From Anaerococcus degeneri (GTDB lineage: Bacteria; Bacillota; Clostridia; Tissierellales; Peptoniphilaceae), in NCBI RefSeq assembly GCF_017874475.1, contig NZ_JAGGLO010000001.1:372001-436000 (forward strand): 64,000 nucleotides of DNA, in the 5' to 3' direction. Below are positions 36,986 to 47,109 of this stretch, piece by piece (the first letter of the stretch is position 1; each line of letters starts with the position of its first letter). A program made the position numbers and the translations under genes. The notes beneath the pieces were generated by a model that saw only the letters and a program-made list of their open reading frames with translations, made no database searches and was not told the DNA's origin.

Positions 36986-37341
36986 TGGTGGAGATGAAGG
37001 GAGTCGAACCCTTGTCCGTGAAAGCGTCACCAAAGGCATCTACAAGTTTATTAAGTTTTAAAGTTTCGCATAAATAATCAAAAACCTACAAAAAGTATTT
37101 ATGCTAGCTTCATAATACTCGATATAACTCAAAGCTTTGATATATCGGTTGTCGCGTAATTATAAAACAAATATTAAGTCTGCGACGGACCTAATATTCA
37201 TTGCTTGACCTATTACTAGGCAGCTAGTGCGAAGTTTGCTTCGCTATTTTCGTTTGCGTTTATATTTAATTATCAATTTACGTTTTGATATACGACCTGC
37301 AGCCAAAGCCTCTTCAATCACGTCGAAACCATGGCATCCCC
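36986..37341 (-). ncRNA. ssrA: tmRNA (transfer-messenger RNA)
   Basis: A 356-base one-piece tmRNA on the minus strand. The 5' end GGGGATG pairs with CATCTCC before the encoded CCA, the T arm is GGGTTCGACTCCC, and the tag frame (37257-37216) reads ANENSEANFALAA followed by tandem TAG TAA stops. The encoded tag ends in the usual ALAA degradation signal. It rescues stalled ribosomes with SmpB. A consensus promoter lies just upstream. Confidence 0.95.
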
Positions 37342-37351
37342 ATATAAGATG

Positions 37352-37379
37352 ATTATACTAATATAATAAGGCTTGTCAA
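37352..37379 (-). promoter_or_regulatory. Promoter of tmRNA
   Basis: On the minus strand consensus TTGACA (37379-37374) and TATAAT (37357-37352) with a 16-base spacer, starting about 10 bases before the tmRNA 5' end. Confidence 0.85.
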
Positions 37380-37402
37380 AAGAGTTATATTTATGATAAA
37401 AT
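37373..37402 (+). promoter_or_regulatory. Probable promoter of the glg operon
   Basis: TTGTCA (37373-37378) and TAAAAT (37397-37402) with an 18-base spacer. Its -35 shares all but one base with the -35 of the divergent tmRNA promoter. A leader of about 80 bases, AT-rich and without an obvious riboswitch, precedes glgC. Confidence 0.5.
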
Positions 37403-37489
37403 ATAAAAAAGAAAAGGTTTTCTAGAATATAATTTCCATAATTGGGTATATATATGAAGACAAATATAATTCATAAAACAGGAGGGCTT

Positions 37490-38623
37490 ATGAGAAACTC
37501 AAACAATATTGCAGCAATGCTTTTAGCAGGTGGACAAGGTTCAAGACTTAAAGCATTGACAAGAGAAATGGCAAAACCGGTAGTTCCTTTTGGGGGGAAA
37601 TATCGTATTATAGATTTCGCCCTTAGTAACTCTACAAATAGTGAAATTAAAGACATAGGTGTATTGACTCAATATAAACCACAACTATTAAATGAACACC
37701 TTGGTATTGGCACTGCATGGGATTATGATAGGAATTTTGGTGGCTTAAGAATTCTTACACCTTATTATACAGAAGAAGGTGGTAGGTGGTTTGAAGGTAC
37801 TGCTTCTGCTATTTATGAAAACATAAATTATCTAGACGAGGTTAATCCAGAGTACGTTTTAATTTTATCTGGCGATCATATTTATAAGATGGATTACAGA
37901 GAACTTCTAGATATTCATAAGCAAAAAGGCGCAGACTGTACAATCGCTGTTATGGAAGTGGATTGGGATGAAGCTAGTCGTTTTGGTATTATGAATACTG
38001 ATGAAGATGGAAAAATTGTTGAATTCGAAGAAAAGCCAGAAAATCCAAAATCAAATCTTGCTTCAATGGGTATTTATATTTTCAATTGGAAAGTTTTAAG
38101 AAAAGAATTAATTGAAGATTATGAAAATAAAGAATCTACAAATGACTTTGGTCATGATATTATACCAAAAATGTTAAATCAAGGCTCACCACTTTATGTT
38201 TATAAATTTGATGGTTATTGGAAGGATGTAGGAACAGTTAGAAGTTTCTGGCAGGCAAATCTAGATCTTATCGATCCTGATAATGAACTTGGAATATATG
38301 ATGATAATTGGAGAATATATACAAAATCTCTTAACCTACCTCCACATAGACTAGGAAAGAAGGCTGAGCTTACTGATACTCTTGTAAATGAGGCATGTGT
38401 TATAAATGGCAAGGTTAACCATTCTGTTCTGTTTTCTGAAGTTGAGATAGAAGAAGGAGCTGAAGTTTACAATTCAGTTTTACTAAACGGTGTAAAAGTT
38501 AAATCCGGAGTTAAAATTTATAATGCTGTAGTAGCAGAAAATATGGAATTAACTGAAGATATAGGTAAAGAAAATGACGAAAATGTATATCTAGTTAGCA
38601 ACGAAGGTATAGAGGAGGAATAG
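37490..38623 (+). CDS. glgC: Glucose-1-phosphate adenylyltransferase, catalytic subunit
   Basis: 377 residues: [13 protein letters not shown] nucleotide loop, [30 protein letters not shown] with the metal aspartate, [21 protein letters not shown], and a left-handed beta-helix C-terminus. It makes ADP-glucose from glucose-1-phosphate and ATP, the first step of glycogen synthesis. The start at 37490 has AGGAGGG ahead; an ATG 48 bases upstream is in frame but adds unrelated residues. It is the first of six tightly packed glg genes. Confidence 0.93.
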   Translation: MRNSNNIAAMLLAGGQGSRLKALTREMAKPVVPFGGKYRIIDFALSNSTNSEIKDIGVLTQYKPQLLNEHLGIGTAWDYDRNFGGLRILTPYYTEEGGRWFEGTASAIYENINYLDEVNPEYVLILSGDHIYKMDYRELLDIHKQKGADCTIAVMEVDWDEASRFGIMNTDEDGKIVEFEEKPENPKSNLASMGIYIFNWKVLRKELIEDYENKESTNDFGHDIIPKMLNQGSPLYVYKFDGYWKDVGTVRSFWQANLDLIDPDNELGIYDDNWRIYTKSLNLPPHRLGKKAELTDTLVNEACVINGKVNHSVLFSEVEIEEGAEVYNSVLLNGVKVKSGVKIYNAVVAENMELTEDIGKENDENVYLVSNEGIEEE

Positions 38624-38624
38624 G

Positions 38625-39752
38625 ATGGAAAGAATTGTCGCTTTAGTTTATAGTCCAGACTTTAATGAATCAAATTATGGTCCTTTATGTAAATTTAGGC
38701 CAGATTATATGTTACCATTTGGTGGCAGATATAGAATTATAGATTTCGCTTTGTCTAATCTTGCGAATTATGATATAAATAGGGTTATCTTGTATGCAGG
38801 TAGCAAGTTGCGTTCGACTCTTGACCACGTTGGTAATGGTAAAAGCTGGGAATTAAATAGGAGAAATGGCGGTCTCATGATAAACCCAGTTGGTCTAGCC
38901 AATAAAGGACCAAGAAGCGAAGTTGAGACTTACTACGATACAATAGTATATTTCCAAGACCATGATTTTGAATATGTATACATCAAAAACCCAATGTATA
39001 TTATAAAAGAAGACATTGGCGATGCAATGGAAAGAATGAAAGAAGAAGACATAGATTGTTTAATCTTATCGAATAAGACTGTAGATAAGGACGGGGAGTA
39101 CTTAAACCAATCCATTATTAATTCTGATGATTCAGGAAAACCAACAGGTGTTGGCATGAACCTTGGAATTACAGATACAGTTGACTTATTCCTAGGATCA
39201 TTAATTATGAAAAAGGAATCTTTCTTAAGAGTCCTAAGACATGCTATGCAAGCTAATGTTTCAAATTCAATGTTATCTGCAATTTTTGCTTATCCTGGTA
39301 AGCTTAATATTGATTTCTATAGACAAGAGAAAGAATTTGAAATTATTAAGGATGTAAATTCCTTCTATGAAGTAAATATGAGATTACTTGACGAGGACAT
39401 TTTTGATGGCCTATTCTATAAGGATGGTTTAGTTTATACAAAATCAAAAGATGAGCCATCAACTACCTATACTAAAAACGCCAATGTTAAAAACTCACTT
39501 ATAGCAAATGGTGGAGTTATAGAGGGTGAAGTTGAAAATTCTATTATATTTAGGGGCGCTAAAATTGGAAAGGGAGCTATAATAAGAAACTCCATAATTT
39601 TCCAAGATTCTGTAATAGGTGACGGTGCTATTCTAAATTTTGTAATTACTGATAAAGGTACAGAGATTGGTCATGATGTAAGATTATTTGGTAATAGGGC
39701 TAATCCATATGTTACAGGAAAGAATGAATCATTAGATCAAAGGAGTTATTAA
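38625..39752 (+). CDS. glgD: GlgD, non-catalytic ADP-glucose pyrophosphorylase partner
   Basis: 375 residues aligning with GlgC ([25 protein letters not shown] and a beta-helix end with repeated NSIIF) but lacking the GGxGxRL loop at the start; it opens VALVYSPDFNESNYGPL instead. That is the known GlgD state: a partner that raises the activity and sets the regulation of GlgC in a GlgC/GlgD heteromer in Firmicutes. It starts one base after the glgC stop and ends overlapping glgA by one base. Confidence 0.92.
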   Translation: MERIVALVYSPDFNESNYGPLCKFRPDYMLPFGGRYRIIDFALSNLANYDINRVILYAGSKLRSTLDHVGNGKSWELNRRNGGLMINPVGLANKGPRSEVETYYDTIVYFQDHDFEYVYIKNPMYIIKEDIGDAMERMKEEDIDCLILSNKTVDKDGEYLNQSIINSDDSGKPTGVGMNLGITDTVDLFLGSLIMKKESFLRVLRHAMQANVSNSMLSAIFAYPGKLNIDFYRQEKEFEIIKDVNSFYEVNMRLLDEDIFDGLFYKDGLVYTKSKDEPSTTYTKNANVKNSLIANGGVIEGEVENSIIFRGAKIGKGAIIRNSIIFQDSVIGDGAILNFVITDKGTEIGHDVRLFGNRANPYVTGKNESLDQRSY

Positions 39753-41182
39753 TGAATATACTTTTTCTAACAAGTGAATCAGTACCATTCATAAAAACTG
39801 GAGGGCTTGCAGATGTTGCTGGGGCCCTTCCAAAGGAACTTAAGAAAAAAGGTGTGGACATAAGAGTAGTTTTACCTTTACATAAAGGCATTGATAATAC
39901 CTACCGCGAAAAAATGGAAAAAATCACAGAATTTTATGTAGACCTTGATTGGAAACACCAATACGCTGGAGTTTATCAGTTAGAATGGGATGGAGTAACT
40001 TATTATTTTATAGATAACCTTGAATATTTTGACAGAGATGGTCTGTATGGTTATGATGACGATGCTGAGAGATATATCTATTATTCGAAGGCATGTACTC
40101 TTCTACCAAAAGAAATTAATTTTAAACCAGATATAATCCATTCAAATGATTGGCATACTGCTATGGTCAACGTTTTTGTAAATGACTTTAGACAGGGTGA
40201 TAGTTTTTATGAAGACATAAGGACTCTATTTACTATTCACAACCTAAAATACCAGGGAGTTTTCAACTCTGACTACATGGCCTTAGCTGGACTTGATGGA
40301 AGATATTTTAATGAAAATGACTTAAAGTATTTTGATGCCATAAACTTTATGAAGGGCGGTATTATTCACGCAACTCATGTAAATACAGTATCAGAAAATT
40401 ATGCAAGAGAAATTCAATATCCTTTCTATGGCGAAGGTCTTGACGGAGTAATTAGGGAATATAACTTTAAGCTGGATGGAATTGTAAACGGCATTGACTA
40501 TGATGTTTGGAATCCAAAAACCGATAAAAACCTAGCTAAAAATTACGACTTAGATTCTATTGATGATAAGTATGTGAATAAAAAAGAATTACAGAAACTT
40601 TATAATCTTCCAGAAAGAGAAGATGTTCCTGTATTTGGTATAGTTTCAAGACTTAATGAAATGAAGGGTATGGACCTTGTAAGATATATTTTAGAAGAAT
40701 TCTTACAAGAAGATGTCCAGTTAGTAGTCCTAGGCACAGGTGATTATACCTATGAGGAAATGTTCAAATATTTTGAGTGGAAGTATCCAGATAAGGTAGC
40801 TGCGAGGATATATTATAATGATAGAGAATCGCATGACATCTATGCTGGATCTGATTTTTATCTTATGCCTTCAATCTCAGAACCTTGCGGTATAAGCCAG
40901 CTTATAGCTATGCGCTATGGATCTCTACCAATTGTCAGGGAAGCTGGTGGTTTAAAAGATACTGTAATTCCTTATAATGAATACACTGGAGAAGGAACTG
41001 GCTATTCATTTGCAAATATAAATGCTCACGAGCTTTTATTTGCTGCTAAAAATGCCGTCGAAGTATATAATAACAAAAAGGATGTCCATAGACACTTGAT
41101 AGAAAATGCGATGAAGCAAAAGAATGACTGGGAAATGTCATCTGAAAAATATTTAGATTTGTACGAACGAATTAAAGCTTAG
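39752..41182 (+). CDS. glgA: Glycogen synthase (ADP-glucose)
   Basis: 476 residues of GT5: KTGGLADVAGALPKEL at residues 15-30 binds ADP-glucose, HSNDWHTAMV and TIHNLKYQG lie in the first domain, and YAGSDFYLMPSISEPCGISQL near 365-385 is the GT-B catalytic glutamate region. It extends alpha-1,4-glucan using GlgC's product. All catalytic motifs appear intact, in contrast to the next gene. Confidence 0.94.
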   Translation: MNILFLTSESVPFIKTGGLADVAGALPKELKKKGVDIRVVLPLHKGIDNTYREKMEKITEFYVDLDWKHQYAGVYQLEWDGVTYYFIDNLEYFDRDGLYGYDDDAERYIYYSKACTLLPKEINFKPDIIHSNDWHTAMVNVFVNDFRQGDSFYEDIRTLFTIHNLKYQGVFNSDYMALAGLDGRYFNENDLKYFDAINFMKGGIIHATHVNTVSENYAREIQYPFYGEGLDGVIREYNFKLDGIVNGIDYDVWNPKTDKNLAKNYDLDSIDDKYVNKKELQKLYNLPEREDVPVFGIVSRLNEMKGMDLVRYILEEFLQEDVQLVVLGTGDYTYEEMFKYFEWKYPDKVAARIYYNDRESHDIYAGSDFYLMPSISEPCGISQLIAMRYGSLPIVREAGGLKDTVIPYNEYTGEGTGYSFANINAHELLFAAKNAVEVYNNKKDVHRHLIENAMKQKNDWEMSSEKYLDLYERIKA

Positions 41183-41187
41183 AAAAT

Positions 41188-43443
41188 ATGAAAAATGATA
41201 AAGATTTTATCATAAAAAGAATACAAAGTTTTTTGTATTCTTTTTATGCGAAAAATATTGAAAACGCAAGAATAAATGAAGTATATGACTGCCTTTGTAG
41301 GTACATGATGGAAATCATTGGTAAGACTTGGGTAAGATCAAAAGCCCTAGGTGGTGATAAGGATTATTACATTTTATCCTTCGAATATCTACCAGGTAAG
41401 TTTATAGAAAGAAATATCCGTAGACTTAAGATTAAAGACGAAATTACAGGAGCTCTTGATGAATTAGGTTTCAATTTTGATGACATCCTAGCATGTGAAA
41501 AGGAAGCTGATCTAGGTGTTGGAGATATTGGTATAGGTTCATCTGCCTTAATTAACGCTCTTGCTAACGAAAATAAACGTGCGGTTGCCTATGCTCTTAG
41601 GTATGAAAATGGAAACTTAAAGCAAAAAATAATTGATGGAAGACAGGTTGAATATTCGGATTTTTGGCTTGAACAAGGTTCCAACTGGGAACATAAGAAG
41701 GCCTTTACCTACTTGCTTGATATTGATGGTAGAAAAAATAAATCAGTTGCCTATGATATGCCAATATTAAGCGATGATGCTTGCTTTGTAAATACCTTAA
41801 GACTTTTTAAATCTGAACCACTAAATGCTATAAATATTGATGATTTTTCAAGGGGAGATTTTTTAAAAGCTTACGATGACTATATAAATGTTAGTTCTAT
41901 AAATAAATTCTTATATATAGATGATTCTACCTATGAAGGTAAGATTTTTAGGTTAAAGCAAGAATATTTTTATTCGGTATCTGCAGTTAGAGATATATTT
42001 AGAAGGCATAATAAAAGACATGGTCAAATTGAAGGTATTGAAAAAAACATAAAAATATACACTCATGATATTCACCCAAGCCTTGCAATAATAGAATTTA
42101 TTAGGATCCTAACTCAAGAATATGCCTATGATATGTCCAAAGCTATTGAGATGGCAAGAAATGTTTTTGAACATGTTGCTTTTTCGATAACAGATGATAG
42201 TGTCGAAGTTTATGATATAGACATGATAAGAAGGATAAATCCAGGGGCAATGGATGTAATAATTGAGATTCAAAAAAATCTTCAAATTAGGTCTAGGGAT
42301 ATTAATCTTGTAAAAAATGGCAAAGTATATTTTAGGAATATAAATAAATATCTGTCAGGGGAATATCACTACTTATCAAAAATAATTTCAGATTCTAGAG
42401 AAAATGATATTAATCATTCATATTATAATTATGGAACTGATAGGATTCTTTATGCCGAGTCTGCGAATGCAGGTCTTACAAATCTTTTAAAAGACTACGG
42501 CATAAGTTCTTACCATTATGAAAAAATTGAAAAATTTAAAAAACTAAAAAATAATAAGAATTTTATTCTTGATTTAGACAAAGTAAAGTACAATAATAAA
42601 AGTGCGTTCGCAAAAATTGTGAAAGATAGGACGGGTGATGTAATAAACCCATACTCTATTTTTGATATACAATTAACTATAATGCATGAAAGCAAAAGGC
42701 AGATTCTTAATTGTCTGGCCATTGCTTATGAGTATTACATGTTAAAATATAATAGTAACCTTATGCTAACGCCAACCACTTATATATTTTCAGGTAAAGC
42801 CAACGAAGGATACTTCATGGCAAAAGAGACCATTAAATTTATCATAGCTCTTAAGAAAATGATAGATAAGGATAAATTTATTAGGGAAAAGATTAAAATT
42901 GTTTTTATAGAAGATTTAAATGTTGAAAAAATTAAAGGAATCTTACCGGCGGTTGACTTATATTCAAATCTAACCCTGCCAACCCTTGATAATCAGAATT
43001 TCAATATTTTAAATGCCAGCTTTAACATGTCCAATATCCTATCATCTAAGGGAGGGATTGTGGACAATCTTGCTAAATCAAATTCATTTTATACTTTTGG
43101 CGCTGACTTTAACCAAGTCAAAAAATTAAATGAAGAAAATTCTTATAATGCTAACGAATTTTATTATGATAAGCATGTTGTTAAGTTTACTATAGACAAT
43201 TTATTAAATGAATCCTATGAAGTTTTCCCTTATAATTTCAAGACTATATATGATCAGTTGCTTATGTACAATGACTCCTTTAAGTGTTTTTATGATCTAG
43301 AAGACTTACTTGATACTCGTAAAATTATCAAGAAGGACTTTTTAGATGTTGATAAATGGATAAGTAGACAAATTGAAAATATATTGTGGGCAAATAATTT
43401 TAGATTGGATGAAGTAATTAATAAAGATAATGAACTTAGTTAA
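41188..43443 (+). CDS. Degenerate glycogen phosphorylase homologue (pseudoenzyme)
   Basis: 751 residues, close to the usual phosphorylase length, and clearly GlgP-derived: DLGVGDIGIGSSALINALA, NLKQKIIDGRQVEYSDFWLEQGSNWE, HDIHPSLAIIEFIR, IFSGKANEGYFMAKETIKFI and VFIEDLNVEKIKGILPAVDL follow GlgP order. The key parts are gone: the cofactor segment EASGTGNMK that holds PLP on its lysine reads DNQNFNILN, the KTNGVTPRRW region is unrecognisable, and KRIHEYKRQ reads TIMHESKRQ. It cannot bind PLP in the normal way. It sits between glgA and pulA in the operon, six bases after glgA, overlapping pulA by 14. A structural, glucan-binding or regulatory job is inferred. Confidence 0.82.
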   Translation: MKNDKDFIIKRIQSFLYSFYAKNIENARINEVYDCLCRYMMEIIGKTWVRSKALGGDKDYYILSFEYLPGKFIERNIRRLKIKDEITGALDELGFNFDDILACEKEADLGVGDIGIGSSALINALANENKRAVAYALRYENGNLKQKIIDGRQVEYSDFWLEQGSNWEHKKAFTYLLDIDGRKNKSVAYDMPILSDDACFVNTLRLFKSEPLNAINIDDFSRGDFLKAYDDYINVSSINKFLYIDDSTYEGKIFRLKQEYFYSVSAVRDIFRRHNKRHGQIEGIEKNIKIYTHDIHPSLAIIEFIRILTQEYAYDMSKAIEMARNVFEHVAFSITDDSVEVYDIDMIRRINPGAMDVIIEIQKNLQIRSRDINLVKNGKVYFRNINKYLSGEYHYLSKIISDSRENDINHSYYNYGTDRILYAESANAGLTNLLKDYGISSYHYEKIEKFKKLKNNKNFILDLDKVKYNNKSAFAKIVKDRTGDVINPYSIFDIQLTIMHESKRQILNCLAIAYEYYMLKYNSNLMLTPTTYIFSGKANEGYFMAKETIKFIIALKKMIDKDKFIREKIKIVFIEDLNVEKIKGILPAVDLYSNLTLPTLDNQNFNILNASFNMSNILSSKGGIVDNLAKSNSFYTFGADFNQVKKLNEENSYNANEFYYDKHVVKFTIDNLLNESYEVFPYNFKTIYDQLLMYNDSFKCFYDLEDLLDTRKIIKKDFLDVDKWISRQIENILWANNFRLDEVINKDNELS

Positions 43444-45325
43444 CAATATTAGCTATAAAGAAATTAAAGAAATTAAATTAGGAGCGATTTATTCTAAAAA
43501 TGAAACTACATTTAAGGTGTTTGCTCCAAATCGAGATAAGATTGACCTAGTAATAACAGATGATTATAAAAAAGTCAGAAGAGATATTCACCCTATGAAA
43601 AAGGATGAAATGGGTATATTTACAGTAAGTATAAAGGGTGATTACGACGGATATTTTTATAATTATATTGTTGAAGATAAGTATGAAGTAACTGACCCAT
43701 ATGCAGTTTCAGCATCGATAAATTCTATGTATTCGGCTGTAATTAATCTAGATGATACAAACCCAGAAGGATTTAAGGAAAGCAAACATCCAGATATTAA
43801 GGAAAATGAAGCTATCATTTGTGAGTTAAGCGTAAAAAATTATACTGCAGATAAGTCTAGTGGAGTTTATAATAGGGGTAAATTTTTAGGACTAGCTGAA
43901 GCTGGCACTAGGTTTAAGGATGTAAAGACAGGTCTTGATAATATTGAAGAGCTTGGTGTGACCCATGTACAAGTTTTACCAATTTACGACTTTATCTCTG
44001 TAGATGAAGACCATTCAAGATTTTTCCATGATGACAATTATAATTGGGGCTATGATCCTGAATTATATTTTGCACCAGAAGGTTCTTACTCAACTAATCC
44101 CTTAGATCCAAAATCTAGGGTTAGGGAAGCTAAGGAGATGGTGAAGGCCTTTCACGATAGGGGAAGTGGTGTGATTATGGACGTGGTTTTTAATCACACT
44201 TTTAAAACTATTGACTCAAATCTGAATACCTTGGCTCCTAAATATTATCACAGGACAAATCCTGACGAGAGTTTTTCTAATGGGTCTGGTTGTGGTAACG
44301 AACTTGCAAGCGAAAAACCATTTGTTAGAAAACTTATAATAGATTCTTTGGTTTATTGGGCAAAAGAATATAAAATAGACGGCTTTAGATTTGATTTGAT
44401 GGCTCTAATTGATTTAGAAACTATAAAGATTGCGATAAAAGAGCTAAAGAAAATCAATCCTAATATTATTATATACGGGGAGCCATGGATGGCTTTATCT
44501 TCACCTCTAGCATATGACCAGCAAATATGGAAGGGAAGACAGAGGTCTAATGGCTTTGGAGTTTTTAACGATGATTTTAGGGATGCTATAAAAGGTGATG
44601 TGAATTCATACGGCAAGGGCTATATCCAAGGGATTTTCCACAATAAACATGCAATTGAAACAGGCATTAGAGGTTCAATTGATAATGGTAATGGACTTGG
44701 TTTTGCAGATGATGCTAGTGAGACAATTAATTATTTTAATTGCCATGATAATTTGATTATATATGACAAGTTAGCTATTTCGCTTGATGACACTAGTGAT
44801 ATTAATTCATATATTAAACTTGCGTTAGGTATAATTATGTTATCTTTTGGTAAGCCATTTATCTATGAAGGCAATGAATTTAATCACAGTAAGAAAAACG
44901 ATGCTAACTCTTATAGGTCGCCACTTTATGTAAATGCTATAGATTGGGCAGATAAGGAAAATAATAAAGAAATATTTACTTATACAAAAAACTTAATTTC
45001 TCTTAGAAAATCAATAGAAGCTTTTAAATATACAGATTATAATGAAATAGAAAAAAGGCTTAAGTTTATTGAGGGTCTAGATGATAGCTTGATAGGTTAT
45101 AGCCTTGATAAAAAATATTTAGTTCTTATAAATGCAAATGGTCATGAAATGTTTGTAGGACATGATAAACTTACAAATCATCTAGGCATTGAGAAGTTTA
45201 ATAAAATTGAAAAGATTTTTGATAAAGAGGGTATTAATAATATAAACATAGATATAAGTCATGGTATTAACTTAGAATCTTTGTCGGTAAATGTATATAA
45301 GATAGGAGATGCTTATGGATTATAA
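43430..45325 (+). CDS. pulA: Type I pullulanase (glycogen debranching)
   Basis: 631 residues: a CBM48 N-terminal domain (FKVFAPNRDKIDLVI), then a GH13 barrel with the type I pullulanase signature YNWGYDPELYFAPEGSY. Catalytic residues are intact: DVVFNH, nucleophile in DGFRFDLM, acid in IYGEPW, and FNCHDN. No signal peptide is seen, so it is cytoplasmic and would cut alpha-1,6 branches of glycogen or limit dextrins. It is a working GH13 enzyme beside two non-working relatives. Confidence 0.92.
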   Translation: MNLVNNISYKEIKEIKLGAIYSKNETTFKVFAPNRDKIDLVITDDYKKVRRDIHPMKKDEMGIFTVSIKGDYDGYFYNYIVEDKYEVTDPYAVSASINSMYSAVINLDDTNPEGFKESKHPDIKENEAIICELSVKNYTADKSSGVYNRGKFLGLAEAGTRFKDVKTGLDNIEELGVTHVQVLPIYDFISVDEDHSRFFHDDNYNWGYDPELYFAPEGSYSTNPLDPKSRVREAKEMVKAFHDRGSGVIMDVVFNHTFKTIDSNLNTLAPKYYHRTNPDESFSNGSGCGNELASEKPFVRKLIIDSLVYWAKEYKIDGFRFDLMALIDLETIKIAIKELKKINPNIIIYGEPWMALSSPLAYDQQIWKGRQRSNGFGVFNDDFRDAIKGDVNSYGKGYIQGIFHNKHAIETGIRGSIDNGNGLGFADDASETINYFNCHDNLIIYDKLAISLDDTSDINSYIKLALGIIMLSFGKPFIYEGNEFNHSKKNDANSYRSPLYVNAIDWADKENNKEIFTYTKNLISLRKSIEAFKYTDYNEIEKRLKFIEGLDDSLIGYSLDKKYLVLINANGHEMFVGHDKLTNHLGIEKFNKIEKIFDKEGINNINIDISHGINLESLSVNVYKIGDAYGL

Positions 45326-47009
45326 GAAAATTTTTGAAACTTGGTATGAAGATGAAAGGTTTGATGAAGAAACTAGAAAAGAACTAGAAGCTATCAAGGA
45401 TAATGATGAAGAAATTAAAGATAGGTTTTACCAATCTTTAAAATTCGGAACTGCAGGTCTTAGGGGTAAAATTGGTGCTGGTACTAATAGGATGAATAAG
45501 TACATGGTAGCTCAAGCAACCCAAGGTTTTGCAGATACCATAGCAGAAGGTGGAGAAGAAGCCAAAAAACGCGGTGTTGCCATTGCTTATGATGTTAGAC
45601 ATAAGTCTCTAGAATTTTCTAAGATTGCTGCAGAAGTTTTTGCTGCAAATGGCATTAAGGTTTACATCCATAAAGACATAGAGCCAACACCAGTATGTTC
45701 GTTTACTATTCGTGAACTTGGTTGTGTGGCAGGTGTAATGGTAACAGCATCTCACAACCCAAGAGAATACAATGGTTATAAGGCTTACAATGAAGAAGGA
45801 AGCCAAATTATGGATGAAACTGCCAACAAGATTTTATCCTATATTGGTGACCACCCAGACTTTTTTGAAATCCCAAGAATGGACTTTGAAGAGGGTCTGA
45901 AAGATGGAATTATTGAATATGTTCCAGATGAAGTTATCGATAAATATATTTCCCTAATACTAGATTGCACAATTAATGATGAGGAAATTGACAAGGATAT
46001 TTGCGTAGTTTACTCTCCACTTAATGGTACAGGAAATAAACTAGTTAGAAGAATTCTCGATGAAAGAGGATTTACAAATATTCACGTAGTTAAAGAACAA
46101 GAAAATCCAGATCCAGATTTCACAACTGTTGGATATCCAAACCCTGAAGATCCAAAGGCTTTCAAATATTCAGAAGAATTAGGAAAGAAAGTTGATGCAG
46201 ACCTTCTTCTAGCAACTGATCCAGATGCAGATAGGTGTGCTGTAGAAGTTAAGGATAAAAATGGGGAATATCAATTCCTTACAGGTAACTTAATAGGCAC
46301 TCTTTTAACCCAATATATTTTATCAGGTCTAAAAGATAAGGGAGAACTCCCAAATAATGCTGCAGTAGTTAAATCGATAGTAACTACAGATTTAATTGCT
46401 CCAATTGCTGCTAAGTACGGTGTTCAAAAATTTGATGTTTTAACAGGATTTAAGAATATCTATGATAAGGCAAATGAACTTGAAAGAGAAAATTCAGGTA
46501 AGTTCGTATTTGGTTTTGAAGAGTCAATTGGATATAACTACAAAGATTTTGTAAGAGATAAAGATTCTGTAAATGCGGCTATGATGATTACAGAAATGGC
46601 TGCATATTACAAAGCAAAGGGCAAGACTTTAATAGATGTAATAAAAGAAATCTATGATGAACATGGATATTATTCTAACGAAGTTATATCAATAGTCCTT
46701 GAAGGTGTAGATGGCCAAGAAAGAATTGGAAGGATTATGACTGAAGTAAGAACAAATCCTATCAAAGAATTTAATGGCGATAAGGTAGTTAAAGTTATTG
46801 ACTATCAAAATGATGATACTGGACTTCCAAAATCAAATGTATTGAAATATTATTTTGGAGATGATTCTTGGGTAACATTAAGACCATCAGGTACAGAGCC
46901 AAAAATTAAGATTTATGTAAATGCTATTGCTGATTCTATGGATAAGGCAAAAGATAAGAAAGATTCTATAGTTAAGCATATGGAATCTGTAATTGACTCC
47001 ATAAAATAA
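45315..47009 (+). CDS. Phosphoglucomutase (alpha-D-phosphohexomutase)
   Basis: 564 residues: FGTAGLRGKIGAG, phosphoserine loop VTASHNPREYNGYK, metal loop TDPDADRCAV, sugar loop GFEESIGY, and phosphate-binding RPSGTEPKIK. It interconverts glucose-1-P and glucose-6-P, connecting glycogen to glycolysis; length and motifs match PgcA-type enzymes. The start at 45315 is favoured over ATG 45309 because AGGAG ends six bases before it. It ends the glg operon, with a terminator following. Confidence 0.92.
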   Translation: MDYKKIFETWYEDERFDEETRKELEAIKDNDEEIKDRFYQSLKFGTAGLRGKIGAGTNRMNKYMVAQATQGFADTIAEGGEEAKKRGVAIAYDVRHKSLEFSKIAAEVFAANGIKVYIHKDIEPTPVCSFTIRELGCVAGVMVTASHNPREYNGYKAYNEEGSQIMDETANKILSYIGDHPDFFEIPRMDFEEGLKDGIIEYVPDEVIDKYISLILDCTINDEEIDKDICVVYSPLNGTGNKLVRRILDERGFTNIHVVKEQENPDPDFTTVGYPNPEDPKAFKYSEELGKKVDADLLLATDPDADRCAVEVKDKNGEYQFLTGNLIGTLLTQYILSGLKDKGELPNNAAVVKSIVTTDLIAPIAAKYGVQKFDVLTGFKNIYDKANELERENSGKFVFGFEESIGYNYKDFVRDKDSVNAAMMITEMAAYYKAKGKTLIDVIKEIYDEHGYYSNEVISIVLEGVDGQERIGRIMTEVRTNPIKEFNGDKVVKVIDYQNDDTGLPKSNVLKYYFGDDSWVTLRPSGTEPKIKIYVNAIADSMDKAKDKKDSIVKHMESVIDSIK

Positions 47010-47022
47010 AATAAATTCTAGG

Positions 47023-47049
47023 CCTCAGGGGAAACTCTGAGGTTTTTTT
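47023..47049 (+). terminator. Rho-independent terminator of the glg operon
   Basis: An 8-bp CCTCAGGG/CTCTGAGG stem around GAAA with seven Ts. Confidence 0.9.
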
Positions 47050-47109
47050 CTTAAAAACTTGAATTTAGCCTTAAAATATCATAATATATACCCAAGGAGT
47101 ATTAAATAT

